A stretch of 64,000 bases of DNA from the NCBI GenBank assembly GCA_000403215.2, contig KE159541.1, positions 18,419 to 82,418 of the forward strand, in the 5' to 3' direction. The stretch comes from Lachnospiraceae bacterium A4 (GTDB lineage Bacteria > Bacillota > Clostridia > Lachnospirales > Lachnospiraceae). The notes under the pieces were generated by a model, which did not search any database, was not told where the DNA came from, and was given only the letters and a program-made list of their open reading frames with translations. Made by a program: the position numbers and the translations under genes. Below, in pieces: positions 43,281 to 51,996 of the stretch. The first letter of the stretch is position 1. Every line of letters starts with the position of its first letter.

Positions 43281-44213
43281 ATGAGCAAGAAAAAAGTCGT
43301 TGTCGCGCTGGGGCACGATGCGCTGGGTTCGACGACACTGGCACAGCTTGACGCCGTCAAAAAGACTGCGAAGGCACTGGCGGACTTAGTGGAGGCTGAT
43401 TACCAGCTAACCATCACACACAGCAATGGACATCAGGTGAGCATGATTCACAAAGCCATGACAGAGCTGCGCCGTATCTATATTGATTACACCCCCGCGC
43501 CGATGTGCGTGTGCTCTGCGATGAGTCAGGGCTATGTGGGTTATGATATTCAAAATTCGCTGAAAGCCGAGCTGCTAAGCCGCGGCATCTCCAAGCCCGT
43601 CAGCACGCTGCTGACCCAAGTGACCGTCGATCCCTACGACGACGCCTTCTATAATCCCCAAAAGGCGATCGGGCGCTATATGTCCAAGGAGGACGCTGAC
43701 ACCGAAGTCAACAAAGGAAATTACGTCATGGAAACCGAAAACGGCTACCGCAGAGTCGTCGCAGCGCCCCAGCCAATTGACATTGTGGAGATTGCAGCCA
43801 TCAAGGCACTCTCCGATGCCGACCAAGTCGTGATCGCCTGCGGCGGCGGCGGTATCCCGGTGATTGAGCAGCAGCATATCCTCAAGGGCGCTTCCGCAGT
43901 CATTGAAAAAGACTGTATTGCGGGCAAGCTTGCGTCGGATTTAAAAGCCGACGAGCTATTAATACTGACCAGTGTAGATTACGTGTACCTAAACTTTGAA
44001 AAAGAAAATCAAGAGCCGCTCAAAACGCTGACTGTAGCCGAGGCAAAACGCTATATTGAAGAAGGGCAGTTCGGAGAGACAGACATGCTGCCCAAAATCG
44101 AAGCGGCGATTTCTTATCTTGAGGCAGTTCCTTCGGGAAGGGTTATCATCACTTCCCTGAATAAGACCGCCGATGCCATTGATGCCAAGGTGGGCACCGT
44201 CATCACTGCGTAA
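43281..44213 (+). CDS. arcC: Carbamate kinase
   Basis: A 310-residue enzyme forming ATP and carbamate from carbamoyl phosphate and ADP, usually the last step of arginine or agmatine fermentation. Family features: VVALGHDAL at the N-terminus (G-N/H-A pattern), NGHQ in THSNGHQVSM, CAMSQGYVGYDIQ, and VIACGGGGIPVIEQ (about 190). GAGGAGG before the ATG. No arginine deiminase or ornithine carbamoyltransferase gene is adjacent, so the source of carbamoyl phosphate is not shown here. Confidence 0.94.
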   Translation: MSKKKVVVALGHDALGSTTLAQLDAVKKTAKALADLVEADYQLTITHSNGHQVSMIHKAMTELRRIYIDYTPAPMCVCSAMSQGYVGYDIQNSLKAELLSRGISKPVSTLLTQVTVDPYDDAFYNPQKAIGRYMSKEDADTEVNKGNYVMETENGYRRVVAAPQPIDIVEIAAIKALSDADQVVIACGGGGIPVIEQQHILKGASAVIEKDCIAGKLASDLKADELLILTSVDYVYLNFEKENQEPLKTLTVAEAKRYIEEGQFGETDMLPKIEAAISYLEAVPSGRVIITSLNKTADAIDAKVGTVITA

Positions 44214-44241
44214 TTTTGTGCTTTTGCGGCTTATTTCCTCT

Positions 44242-44302
44242 GCACGGGCGTCCGTCAGCTTCTGCTGACATGTTTCCCTGGGATGCCCGTGTGCATAAAA
44301 AA
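44242..44302. repeat. Two-stem palindromic element, copy 3
   Basis: Outer arms CACGGGCGTCC and GGGATGCCCGTG (one mismatch) enclose a perfect inner hairpin GTCAGC-TTCT-GCTGAC. The tail is TGTGCATAAAAAAG. It sits 28 nt past the arcC stop, the same placement as copy 1 after the zinc-ribbon gene, and shares its CCGTGTGCATAAAAAA tail. Confidence 0.5.
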
Positions 44303-44334
44303 GACAGCCCCGCCATCTCGCGCTCAGGACTGTC
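44297..44334 (-). terminator. Intrinsic terminator of the aminopeptidase gene
   Basis: On the minus strand GACAGTCC pairs with GGGCTGTC (one G-T pair) and is followed by TTTTTT. The U-run template is the A-run of the neighbouring two-stem element, so the two overlap. Confidence 0.7.
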
Positions 44335-44361
44335 CTGTTCATTAATATTGATTAATATTGA

Positions 44362-45762
44362 TTACGCTCTTAAAAATGCCCTATATCCCCGCACGGCTTC
44401 GTACACATCCGCCTTGCTGACCACCTCATACGGCGCATGCATATTCAGCACCGACACGCCGCTGTCAATTACATTCATGCCATACTCTGCCATGAGGTGT
44501 GCGATCGTTCCGCCGCCGCCTGCATCCACTTTCCCAAGCTCCGAAAACTGATACATCACATCGGCATCCTCCATAATCCTTCTGATTTGTGCAACAAACT
44601 CAGCAGTTGCCTCACTCGATCCACGCTTTCCGCGGGAACCAGTATATTTGTTGAAGGCAAGTCCCTTCGCCAGAAATGCGGAATTTTTTTTCTCGTACAC
44701 ATCTGCATACAGCGGATCAAAGCCTGCGCTGACATCCGAGGAGAGCATCTTCGAGCCTGCCAGCGCACGGCGGACGAGAAGCTGTGAATCCCTCTCTGTC
44801 GCCGCGACAAGCTCAGCAATGGTATTCTCAAAAAATTGAGACGCCATGCCAGTCGCGCCCACATTGCCAATCTCCTCCTTGTCCACCAAAAGACAGCACA
44901 GTGTATGCTCTGTGATCTCGTCCGCCAAATCCAACATCGCAAAGACGGAGGTGAATGCACACACTCTGTCGTCATGGCCATACGCCAGTATCATACTCCT
45001 GTCGATGCCCAAATCGCGCGCTCTCCCTGCGGGAACAATCTCCAGATCTGCGGAGAGAAAATCCTCCTCCTCAATTCCATAGGTCTCTGAAAGAAGCCTG
45101 AGAATATTTGCCCGAACAGCTTCTTTTTCTTCTTTGTCAAGCTCTTCACTCTGCTGTAACGGGCGGTTTCCAATCAGCAGATCGAGCTTCTCACCAGCAA
45201 TGACCGCATCTGCCTTCTTTGCCATCTGCTCTCCTGCCAGATGAATCAGCAGGTCTGTGATGACAAATACCGGCTCATCGTCCTTTTCACCGATGCTGAT
45301 TTTGACGACGGTGCCGTCCTTTTTGGCGACAACGCCATGAAGCGCAAGCGGAATCGTTGTCCATTGATATTTCTTGATGCCGCCGTAATAGTGCGTGTCC
45401 AGATATGCAAATCCCTCCGTTTCATATAAAGGCCTCTGCTTTATGTCTATTCGCGGGGAATCAATATGTGCACCAAGAATATTCATGCCTTCAGACACCG
45501 GTTTTTTTCCCATCTGAAAAAGCACAATGCTCTTGTCCATCTGGACTGCATAGAGCTTATCGCCTGCCTTGGGCGTGCCGCCCTCTTTGATCACGCTGTG
45601 CAGTTCACGGTAGCCCTTTTGCCGCGCCATCTCAATGACCTGCGCCACGCATTCGCGCTCTGTCTTGCCGTCATCGAGACACTGTTTATAGCGGTCGCAG
45701 ACCTCTTGAACTTTTGTCACGTCCTCCTCGGTATATTTGAGCCAGAGATTATCTATTTTCAT
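44362..45762 (-). CDS. M18-family aminopeptidase
   Basis: A 466-residue zinc aminopeptidase. Metal-site motifs are GAHIDSPRIDI (about residue 95), LLVDKEEIGNVGATGM (Glu general base pair, about 293), DVSAGFDP (about 345), and the C-terminal GGGGTIAHLMAEYGMNVIDSG and HAPYEVVSKADVYE. Length fits the M18 family. Start ATG follows GAAGGAAG. Probably removes N-terminal acidic or neutral residues in the cytosol. Confidence 0.93.
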   Translation of the reverse strand: MKIDNLWLKYTEEDVTKVQEVCDRYKQCLDDGKTERECVAQVIEMARQKGYRELHSVIKEGGTPKAGDKLYAVQMDKSIVLFQMGKKPVSEGMNILGAHIDSPRIDIKQRPLYETEGFAYLDTHYYGGIKKYQWTTIPLALHGVVAKKDGTVVKISIGEKDDEPVFVITDLLIHLAGEQMAKKADAVIAGEKLDLLIGNRPLQQSEELDKEEKEAVRANILRLLSETYGIEEEDFLSADLEIVPAGRARDLGIDRSMILAYGHDDRVCAFTSVFAMLDLADEITEHTLCCLLVDKEEIGNVGATGMASQFFENTIAELVAATERDSQLLVRRALAGSKMLSSDVSAGFDPLYADVYEKKNSAFLAKGLAFNKYTGSRGKRGSSEATAEFVAQIRRIMEDADVMYQFSELGKVDAGGGGTIAHLMAEYGMNVIDSGVSVLNMHAPYEVVSKADVYEAVRGYRAFLRA

Positions 45763-45798
45763 TCATTTTGCTTCCTTCCTGATATCATTATTTCAATA

Positions 45799-47145
45799 TT
45801 AATATGTAAATTTATGCGCCTGCTCTGCCAGTTCTGCCGCCAATGCAGACAAGCTTTGTGTCATGCCCGCGATATTGGAAATAAACTGGTCTTGTGTCTC
45901 CACTGCGGCGAGCACCTCCTCGCTGCCTGCCGCATTCTCCTCAGATGCTGCGGATATTCCTTCTATCATCTCCACGATAATCTGCTTGCTGTCAGTCATA
46001 TTGGTGCTGGACTCATAGAGCATCTTAACACTGGACTGTACACTCTCAAGACACTGCTCGATCTGTACAAAATTCTCTTTCGTCTCCCCGACACTGCCCT
46101 CCTGCTCTTGAAAAATCTGCTCCATGCTCTCCATATTTCTAGTTGCATCTGCGGTCTTTTCAAGCAGCTCTTGAATAATCGCGCCAATTTCGTTCGTCAG
46201 ACTGTTCGTCTCCTCCGCAAGTCCCCGAATCTCCTCCGCCACGACCGCAAAGCCTTTTCCCGCATCGCCTGCTCTTGCCGCCTCAATCGCCGCGTTTAGA
46301 GATAGCAGGTTGGTCTGGTCTGCAATATCATTAATCTTCTGGCTTGTCGATTCTATCTTTTGTGCCTGCTCGTTATTCTGCTGCATCGCCTCGCGCACGA
46401 CAGCGATGCTCTCGCGGCTTTTGGCGGTCTTGTCCATCAAATCCCTGATGGCAGTAAGTCCATTGTTCTTCACACGGTCCATCTCGTCCGCATTGCTTCT
46501 TAAATTCTCTGTGTCTGTAATATTCTGCACAATCAATCCGTCCAGTTTTGCAACCTCATTTGCGCTGGTAGTCGCCTCCCCTGCCTGCGACATCGCTGCA
46601 TTGCTGAGGTCATTCATCGTCGTGTTAATCTCATCTGACGAATGCTTGATCTGTGCAGTGTGGTCTGCCAGCGTCCCCGCATTTTCGGACAGCGCACTGG
46701 CAGTCTGATCAATCTGTTTCACAATATCGCGCAGATTATCATACATCAAAATAATATTTCTGCTGATACTGCCAATCTCATCTGTCCTTGTCCTCATCAC
46801 GCGGATGCCTGCCATGTCCCCCTCTGTCAAATCATAGCGCGCAATCCTGTGAATCTCCGCGACCGTCCTCTTGAGCGGTCTCACAAGTAAAAATTCCATG
46901 AATACCGCCAGTATCACCAAGGCGATAATCCCGACGGTCAGACTCACTGCCGTCGCAACCTTGACGGTTCCCATGATCTGCGTCCTCGCCTCTGCCATGG
47001 TAATCCCGGAAACCTTTACGACTTCCTTTTCCATCATTTTGCATGCGATGACATTGTTGATGGAAAATGCAATTGCAAGAACGATAAACATTAAAGCACT
47101 GATGGTAACAATAATGGAAACTTTCCTGTATTTTTTGTTTTCCAT
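45799..47145 (-). CDS. Methyl-accepting chemotaxis-type protein with minimal sensor
   Basis: A 448-residue receptor. Two membrane segments (about 10-32 and 62-85) enclose only about 30 outer residues, so there is no classic ligand-binding domain. HAMP (about 86-140) leads to a coiled-coil signalling domain with the hairpin tip region [19 protein letters not shown] and [18 protein letters not shown] (about 275-315). It may sense membrane or intracellular cues. No che genes are adjacent. Confidence 0.92.
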   Translation of the reverse strand: MENKKYRKVSIIVTISALMFIVLAIAFSINNVIACKMMEKEVVKVSGITMAEARTQIMGTVKVATAVSLTVGIIALVILAVFMEFLLVRPLKRTVAEIHRIARYDLTEGDMAGIRVMRTRTDEIGSISRNIILMYDNLRDIVKQIDQTASALSENAGTLADHTAQIKHSSDEINTTMNDLSNAAMSQAGEATTSANEVAKLDGLIVQNITDTENLRSNADEMDRVKNNGLTAIRDLMDKTAKSRESIAVVREAMQQNNEQAQKIESTSQKINDIADQTNLLSLNAAIEAARAGDAGKGFAVVAEEIRGLAEETNSLTNEIGAIIQELLEKTADATRNMESMEQIFQEQEGSVGETKENFVQIEQCLESVQSSVKMLYESSTNMTDSKQIIVEMIEGISAASEENAAGSEEVLAAVETQDQFISNIAGMTQSLSALAAELAEQAHKFTY

Positions 47146-47223
47146 AAGTATGATTCCCCCTATTACAAATTAGTGTAATATAAGTATAGATTATTTTACC
47201 ATCAATTTCAAGCTATTTTCTGC

Positions 47224-48126
47224 TCAGCGGGCATGCTCTGGAAGCTGCACCAGAATGATCGCAGCGAAGGCGAGCGCACAGCCCGCAAGCTCTCTTGCGG
47301 TGAGAACCTGATGCAGCAGCAGCCAGCCAGCCAACACAGAAATGACGGACTCCAGACTTAGAATCAAGGAGGCCGCTGTGGGATTCATGCCCTTCTGGCC
47401 GATAATCTGAAACGTGTAGCCCACACCGCTCGAGAGCGCACCCGCATACAGGATTGGGAGCCATGCCGCAACAATCTCTGACAGGTGCGGCTTTTCAAAC
47501 AAAAGCATCATGACTGCCCCGAGCACCGCATTGGTGAGCGTCTGCACACAGGAAAGCTTCACGCCGTCCACCAGCGGCGAGAAGTGATCCACGACCAAGA
47601 TATGTATGGCAAATACAGCGGCACAGCCCAGCATATAGAGATCACCTTTTTGCAGTTGAAAATCGCCTGTTGTGATGCACAGCAGGTAGAGTCCGAGCGA
47701 CGCAAGCCCCACTGCTGCCCATACCTTTAGCCCGGTCTTTTTGTTCAGGAAAATCCCGAAAACCGGAACAAGCACAAGATACATCGCCGTGATAAAGCCT
47801 GCTTTCCCTACTGTCGTGTACTTCACTCCAAACTGCTGTAGCGTACTCGCGGCAAAAAGACATATGCCACAGCATATGCCGCCAATCACCAGCGCTTTTT
47901 TATTTTCCTTTTGACACACTTGTTCCTGTACGCCCTTCTTTCTGCAGCTGCTGCCCATAATCGCTGCGCAGGGCACGAGAACTGCCAGCGCAACCACATT
48001 GCGCACTGCGACAAAGGTAAAAGGTCCCACATAGTCCATTCCCACGCTCTGCGCGACAAACGCCACGCCCCAGACCGCCGCAGCCATGAATAAGATCATG
48101 GACTGCCTAAATATAAATTTATTCAT
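47224..48126 (-). CDS. EamA/DMT-family transporter
   Basis: A 300-residue membrane protein with two EamA halves and about ten segments (FMAAAVWGVAFVAQSVGMDYV near the start; GVGYTFQIIGQKGMNPTAAS and VISVLAGWLLLHQVLTAREL in the second half). The family exports metabolites or amino acids; substrate unknown. 79 nt upstream of the chemoreceptor gene on the same strand. Confidence 0.92.
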   Translation of the reverse strand: MNKFIFRQSMILFMAAAVWGVAFVAQSVGMDYVGPFTFVAVRNVVALAVLVPCAAIMGSSCRKKGVQEQVCQKENKKALVIGGICCGICLFAASTLQQFGVKYTTVGKAGFITAMYLVLVPVFGIFLNKKTGLKVWAAVGLASLGLYLLCITTGDFQLQKGDLYMLGCAAVFAIHILVVDHFSPLVDGVKLSCVQTLTNAVLGAVMMLLFEKPHLSEIVAAWLPILYAGALSSGVGYTFQIIGQKGMNPTAASLILSLESVISVLAGWLLLHQVLTARELAGCALAFAAIILVQLPEHAR

Positions 48127-48166
48127 ACTGTTTTATTTTTCTTTTTACACTGGAAACCATCATAAC

Positions 48167-48991
48167 TTATCGTTTCTGACAGTGTTCACAGAAGTAAATT
48201 GTACCTCCCATATAATTTGTCTTGTGAAGCTCATAGCCGCATCGGGTGCACGGCTGATTCAGGGAATTTTTGCTTAGCTGTGTGATGTAACGCCCCTTTT
48301 GTCCGAACAAATCCCGCTCTGTGTCCCGTCCGCCCTGCTCTGCCATCGCTTTGATCACTTGATTCACTGCGTCATACAGAGAACGAAACGCCTCCTCTGG
48401 CGCATCTTGCATTGGATAGCGCGGATCAATGCCCGCCTCCCACAAAATATCCTGCAAAACGCCATTTCCAAGCCCCGGAATGCGCTGCTGCGTCGCAAGA
48501 AATGCCTTTGCGGACAATTTCTTCCCGCCCGCAGGATAAAGAGACATAAAATAATCAAATGTAAACCCGTCTGTGAGCGGATTCGGTTTTGTGCTAGAGG
48601 AAATATAATAGTCGTTTGTGCATTCTCCTTTTGGAAAAATGGTGATTCCCCCATACATCTGAATCGACACAAAAATCCCTGTCTCGTCATCAAAATAAAT
48701 TGCAAACTGATGCTTTTTGGGAAATTTTGTCCTGTCCTCACAATAGCGCGGATATGCCCCGTCATAGAACACAATCAAGCTGTCCTCAGTGTTGATCTCA
48801 ACCATTCCGCCCCTAAAGACCGCACCGGTAATGGACTGTCCTTCGAGCGCTTCCCCGTACCTGCCCGCCTCGTTGTTAAAAAAAGCAAATTTGTGCGGTG
48901 TCTGCAAGATTTTTATGTGACTGATTATTTTTCCTGACAAATGTTTTTGAATCTGATTTGCAATCGTGTAGCTTTCCGGTAATTCCAGCAT
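48167..48991 (-). CDS. Fpg/Nei-like DNA glycosylase family protein lacking the Pro nucleophile
   Basis: A 274-residue protein of the formamidopyrimidine-DNA glycosylase fold: N-terminal beta-sandwich, H2TH part (QRIPGLGNGVLQDILWEAGIDP, about 170-190), and C-terminal zinc finger CTRCGYELHKTNYMGGTIYFCEHC (two CxxC). The start reads M-L-E-L-P-E rather than M-P-E-L-P-E. GGGAGG before that ATG makes the start firm. The N-terminal Pro that forms the Schiff base in Fpg/Nei is therefore Leu. Repair activity is doubtful or uses another residue. Confidence 0.87.
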   Translation of the reverse strand: MLELPESYTIANQIQKHLSGKIISHIKILQTPHKFAFFNNEAGRYGEALEGQSITGAVFRGGMVEINTEDSLIVFYDGAYPRYCEDRTKFPKKHQFAIYFDDETGIFVSIQMYGGITIFPKGECTNDYYISSSTKPNPLTDGFTFDYFMSLYPAGGKKLSAKAFLATQQRIPGLGNGVLQDILWEAGIDPRYPMQDAPEEAFRSLYDAVNQVIKAMAEQGGRDTERDLFGQKGRYITQLSKNSLNQPCTRCGYELHKTNYMGGTIYFCEHCQKR

Positions 48992-49027
48992 GATTTTCCT
49001 CCCTGTAATCTAAATGCACAAATACTT

Positions 49028-49477
49028 TCATCGCGCCAGCTCTTCATGATAGTTGCCTGTAATTTCTATTGTATTGTCGTCAGGGTCCTTCAGACAAAAA
49101 TAATAATAGGGATTCCCTGCGTTGACACAGCGGATTTTTGTCATGTTCGAGCCAATCCTGAGGGACTTTAGCCGCTCATATTCCGCCTGCAGGTCGTCTG
49201 CATTCAGGTTGATGACCACTTTGCCGCCATTTGCAGCCTCCGCAATGGATACCAGATCATCGTAGAGTGCGCAGCGCGCTCCTTCCGTCGAGACTTCGTC
49301 GGGATGTGCCGCATCAAACCTGCCGTTCATGATGGCAAGTGTCAGTCCATTGATATCAAAGACTGCAAAACGGGTCTTGTTCTGCGCGTGCACCTCCTTC
49401 TGAAATAATGCCCTGTAAAATGAAATACTTTTCTCAAAATCCTTTGCGATCAGATAAATGCTGCCGTATGTAATCAT
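49028..49477 (-). CDS. VOC-family (glyoxalase/bleomycin-resistance fold) protein
   Basis: A 149-residue protein with two beta-alpha-beta-beta-beta units: SIYLIAKDFEKSISFYRALF at the N-terminus and the C-terminal GNPYYYFCLKDPDDNTIEITG (metal-ligand Glu region). Function not predictable; such proteins bind or convert small molecules. Downstream of the WYL regulator gene (101 nt) on the same strand and possibly controlled by it. Confidence 0.88.
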   Translation of the reverse strand: MITYGSIYLIAKDFEKSISFYRALFQKEVHAQNKTRFAVFDINGLTLAIMNGRFDAAHPDEVSTEGARCALYDDLVSIAEAANGGKVVINLNADDLQAEYERLKSLRIGSNMTKIRCVNAGNPYYYFCLKDPDDNTIEITGNYHEELAR

Positions 49478-49578
49478 GGTATTCTTTCCCTTCCTAATTC
49501 ATACAGCAATCATACCACAATAAATATGACAACAGTCTGTCATATTTTAAATAAAAATCTTCTTTACTTGATGAAACA

Positions 49579-50484
49579 CTAATACCATTTCGCCATTTGC
49601 TGAACGCGCCATTTCATCTCCTGCCTGACCGCCTCCGGGGCGAGCACCTCCGCCGACGGGCCAAAGCTCAAGAGTACGCCGTACCCCCAGTCATCCATAG
49701 TCAAATGAAAATGCACCATAAAGTTCCCGTCCGGCAGCACTTCGATTTCCTCCTCCTCAAACCGGTCGTACACCCTGTACGCTTCCCTTTTGTCAATCCT
49801 TACATCAACTACTGTCATATTAAGATCCGTTTGTATCTCACGCCCCTGCAGCGCATCCTCCTGCGGGATGCACTCTGCTCTTGGCACAAAGGTTTCCTCT
49901 TGCACCAAGAGCCGTTTTATGCGGAAAAGCTTGAATAACCGCCAGTCCTTTCTCTCCCTGCAGTATGCCTTGAGATACCACGTGTATTCCTTGAAAAGCA
50001 GCTTCACAGGCTCTACGGTGCGGCGGCACATCTGTCCGTTCTTTCCGTAATAGTCAAACTGCAACAGGCGCCGTGCCAAGATCGCATTTTTGATGTTGTC
50101 ATAGAGCTGTACCCTGCTCCCGCTCCAGTCCGACAAGTCAATTGCGAGCCAGTCAACAGGATCTGTCCGAAAAAATTCTCCGAGCTTTTGCAAGATGTTT
50201 TCCCCAGCCTCCGCCTTGGTTTCCCGAAGCGACACCAGCCCGGATAAAATCTCCTGCTGTTCGTCCTTTGTGAGCAGCATTTTATTCAGCACAAACTGTT
50301 CTGTCAGACAGATTCCGCCGTTTTTTCCCTTCTTGGCATAAATCGGTATGCCTGCGGCGCTGAGTGTGTCCATATCGCGATAGATTGTGCGCACAGACAC
50401 TTCGAAGCGCTCGGCAAGCTCTGCGGCGGTCACTGTTCCCTGCCGCATCAAAATATATATCATTCCCAATAAACGATTGATCAT
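49579..50484 (-). CDS. YafY-type HTH and WYL-domain transcriptional regulator
   Basis: A 301-residue regulator. N-terminal helix-turn-helix (about 1-60, VTAAELAERFEVSVRTIYRDMDTLSAAGIP), a linker, then the WYL domain (about 135-215, QFDYYGKNGQM and LKAYCRERKDWRLFKLFRI) and a WCX-like C-terminus. WYL domains sense nucleic acids or small ligands. It starts 6 nt after a nuclease-domain remnant gene, on the same strand. Confidence 0.9.
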   Translation of the reverse strand: MINRLLGMIYILMRQGTVTAAELAERFEVSVRTIYRDMDTLSAAGIPIYAKKGKNGGICLTEQFVLNKMLLTKDEQQEILSGLVSLRETKAEAGENILQKLGEFFRTDPVDWLAIDLSDWSGSRVQLYDNIKNAILARRLLQFDYYGKNGQMCRRTVEPVKLLFKEYTWYLKAYCRERKDWRLFKLFRIKRLLVQEETFVPRAECIPQEDALQGREIQTDLNMTVVDVRIDKREAYRVYDRFEEEEIEVLPDGNFMVHFHLTMDDWGYGVLLSFGPSAEVLAPEAVRQEMKWRVQQMAKWY

Positions 50485-50490
50485 AATTTA

Positions 50491-50976
50491 TTACTTCTTT
50501 GTCCACTTTTCGATGACGCAGCGATGCGGGTTCTCCGCACGGTGCTTGTCATAGTTAATCCCGACCAGCAGGATCTCTCCTGTATAGTTTTCAAGCGCCT
50601 GTGTGTACACGCTGTCTTTGATCTGCTGTATCGCAGCATGAACAGTTTTGTCGTATTTGAGCTCTACCACAAGCGCCGGCTTCCCCGTATGGGGTAGCGG
50701 CAGAAACACAATGTCCGCAAAACCGCGCCCAGTGGGAAATTCCCTGACCAGACGGTAATCTTTCCTTGCGCTGTAATACGCAAGCCCGATCGCACATGCA
50801 AGCGAATTTTCATCATTGTACGTCAAAACCGACGCAACTTCCATATGCGCTCTGTCCAGTGCTTCGGCAACACGCAAAGCGGCGCCGGACAGTGTGTCCT
50901 CAAGCAGTCTGTCCGATGCCATAAGCACGCGCAGTATCAATTCATCAAGTTTTGAAACATCGACATTTATAGCCAT
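50491..50976 (-). CDS. Nuclease-domain remnant of the AAA-ATPase/PD-(D/E)XK family
   Basis: A 161-residue frame matching only the C-terminal nuclease-like part of the proteins at 22542 and 30125. It has LTYNDENSLACAIGLAYYSARKDY, GRGFADIVFLPL (Asp), ALVVELKYDKT (E-x-K) and a C-terminal ILLVGINYDKH. The ATPase half is missing, so this is a truncation or a free-standing nuclease module. ATG 50976 has GGAGG 6 nt upstream, suggesting it could still be translated. It marks the edge of the accessory region. Confidence 0.75.
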   Translation of the reverse strand: MAINVDVSKLDELILRVLMASDRLLEDTLSGAALRVAEALDRAHMEVASVLTYNDENSLACAIGLAYYSARKDYRLVREFPTGRGFADIVFLPLPHTGKPALVVELKYDKTVHAAIQQIKDSVYTQALENYTGEILLVGINYDKHRAENPHRCVIEKWTKK

Positions 50977-51085
50977 ATTTTCCTCCAATATCTCTGCTGT
51001 TGTTGGAACATAGTATAACACAATTTTGCATATTTTGTAAGTTATTATTTATTAATAGTTCCTTACTCATAAATCTGCTCCTTTA

Positions 51086-51301
51086 AGATACAAGCCTATC
51101 GGTTTATGGTGTCAGCGACACAAACGATATTTACAGGAACATAAGAGGGCGCTTTACGCCATACTACTCACAAGTGGCAAGTTGAATGATTATCTTGCGG
51201 ATGTCGATAAACAGGCGGAGAAACGCTTTGAAAGCTTGTGCTATGGAGATTGTGGAGAGGGAAATTATATTCGTATAAGTAGACAAGGCGGCAGGGAGTA
51301 A
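51086..51301 (+). pseudogene. TnpV-like transposon protein remnant
   Basis: An uninterrupted 71-codon stretch with no start codon, reading RYKPIGLWCQRHKRYLQEHK and then LTSGKLNDYLADVDKQAEKR before unrelated residues and TAA. The PIG-x-W/Y-x-QR...LLTSGKLN-x-YL pattern matches TnpV proteins of Firmicute transposons as I remember them. Both ends are missing, so it is a fossil. It lies just upstream of the TetR promoter. Confidence 0.7.
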
Positions 51302-51342
51302 ATTCTCTGTCGCATATTTTTACTATATTTTCGTTACGAAAC

Positions 51343-51400
51343 TTGACAAAATCTCTCCTTTTATTATAATTCATGTTATATAACAACAATTATAACATGA
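51343..51400 (+). promoter_or_regulatory. TetR-gene promoter with overlapping palindromic operator
   Basis: TTGACA (51343-51348), 16-nt spacer, TATAAT (51365-51370). Directly after the -10 box is a perfect inverted repeat TCATGTTATA-N10-TATAACATGA (51371-51400), in the position expected for an autorepression operator. The start codon follows 16 nt later. Confidence 0.8.
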
Positions 51401-51416
51401 CAGAGAGGTGAAAAAT

Positions 51417-51980
51417 ATGCCACCAAAGGTGAAAATTACAAAAGAGATGATTATAGATGCAGCATTTGAGATAGCACGAAGTGAGGGAGCAGAAAATATC
51501 AATGCACGAACTGTATCAAAAAAATTAGGCTGTTCCACTCAACCTGTTATGTATCATTTCAAAACAATAGAGGAATTGAAAAAAACTGTATATATTAAGG
51601 CAGATGAGTATCATTCCGAATATATAACTAATATTCAGAGTGAAAATCCGATGAAAGATATTGGACTGAATTATATACGCTTTGCTGAAACAGAAAAAAA
51701 TTTGTTTCGGTTTCTATTTCAAACAAATGAGTTTATAGGAAAAAATATTTCTGAGTTGATAAATTCTGAAGAATTACAGCCTATTATAGCTATACTGAGT
51801 AAAGAAGTAGAGGTCAATACAGAACAGGCGAAAACCATTTTCCGTTCATTATTCCTGATTGCACACGGATATGCAAGTATGTTTGCAAATAACGAAATGA
51901 CCTATGACGAACAGACGATTATATCTGATTTAGACTTGGTATTTGACGGAACAGTTTATTCATTAAAAGGAGGATTATAA
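51417..51980 (+). CDS. TetR/AcrR-family transcriptional regulator
   Basis: A 187-residue repressor. N-terminal helix-turn-helix: KEMIIDAAFEIARSEGAENINARTVSKKLGCSTQPVMYHFKTIEEL (about 8-55, shown by its start and end). The C-terminal part (about 65-187) is a ligand-binding helical domain (IFRSLFLIAHGYASMFANNEM). GAGAGGTG before ATG 51417; a GTG three codons earlier is rejected. Its TAA overlaps the ATG of the next gene, an intramembrane protease gene now split by an IS, so the two formed an operon. Confidence 0.9.
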   Translation: MPPKVKITKEMIIDAAFEIARSEGAENINARTVSKKLGCSTQPVMYHFKTIEELKKTVYIKADEYHSEYITNIQSENPMKDIGLNYIRFAETEKNLFRFLFQTNEFIGKNISELINSEELQPIIAILSKEVEVNTEQAKTIFRSLFLIAHGYASMFANNEMTYDEQTIISDLDLVFDGTVYSLKGGL

Positions 51981-51996
51981 TGTATCGTTTATATAA

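Noticed and set aside
44242..44302. Reading the two-stem element as the arcC terminator
   Set aside because: On the plus strand the stem is followed by an A-run rather than a T-run; the clear terminator there works on the minus strand.
50491..51021. Start at 51021 for the nuclease remnant
   Set aside because: The ATG at 50976 has GGAGG 6 nt upstream, and the 15 extra codons lack similarity to the full-length relatives.
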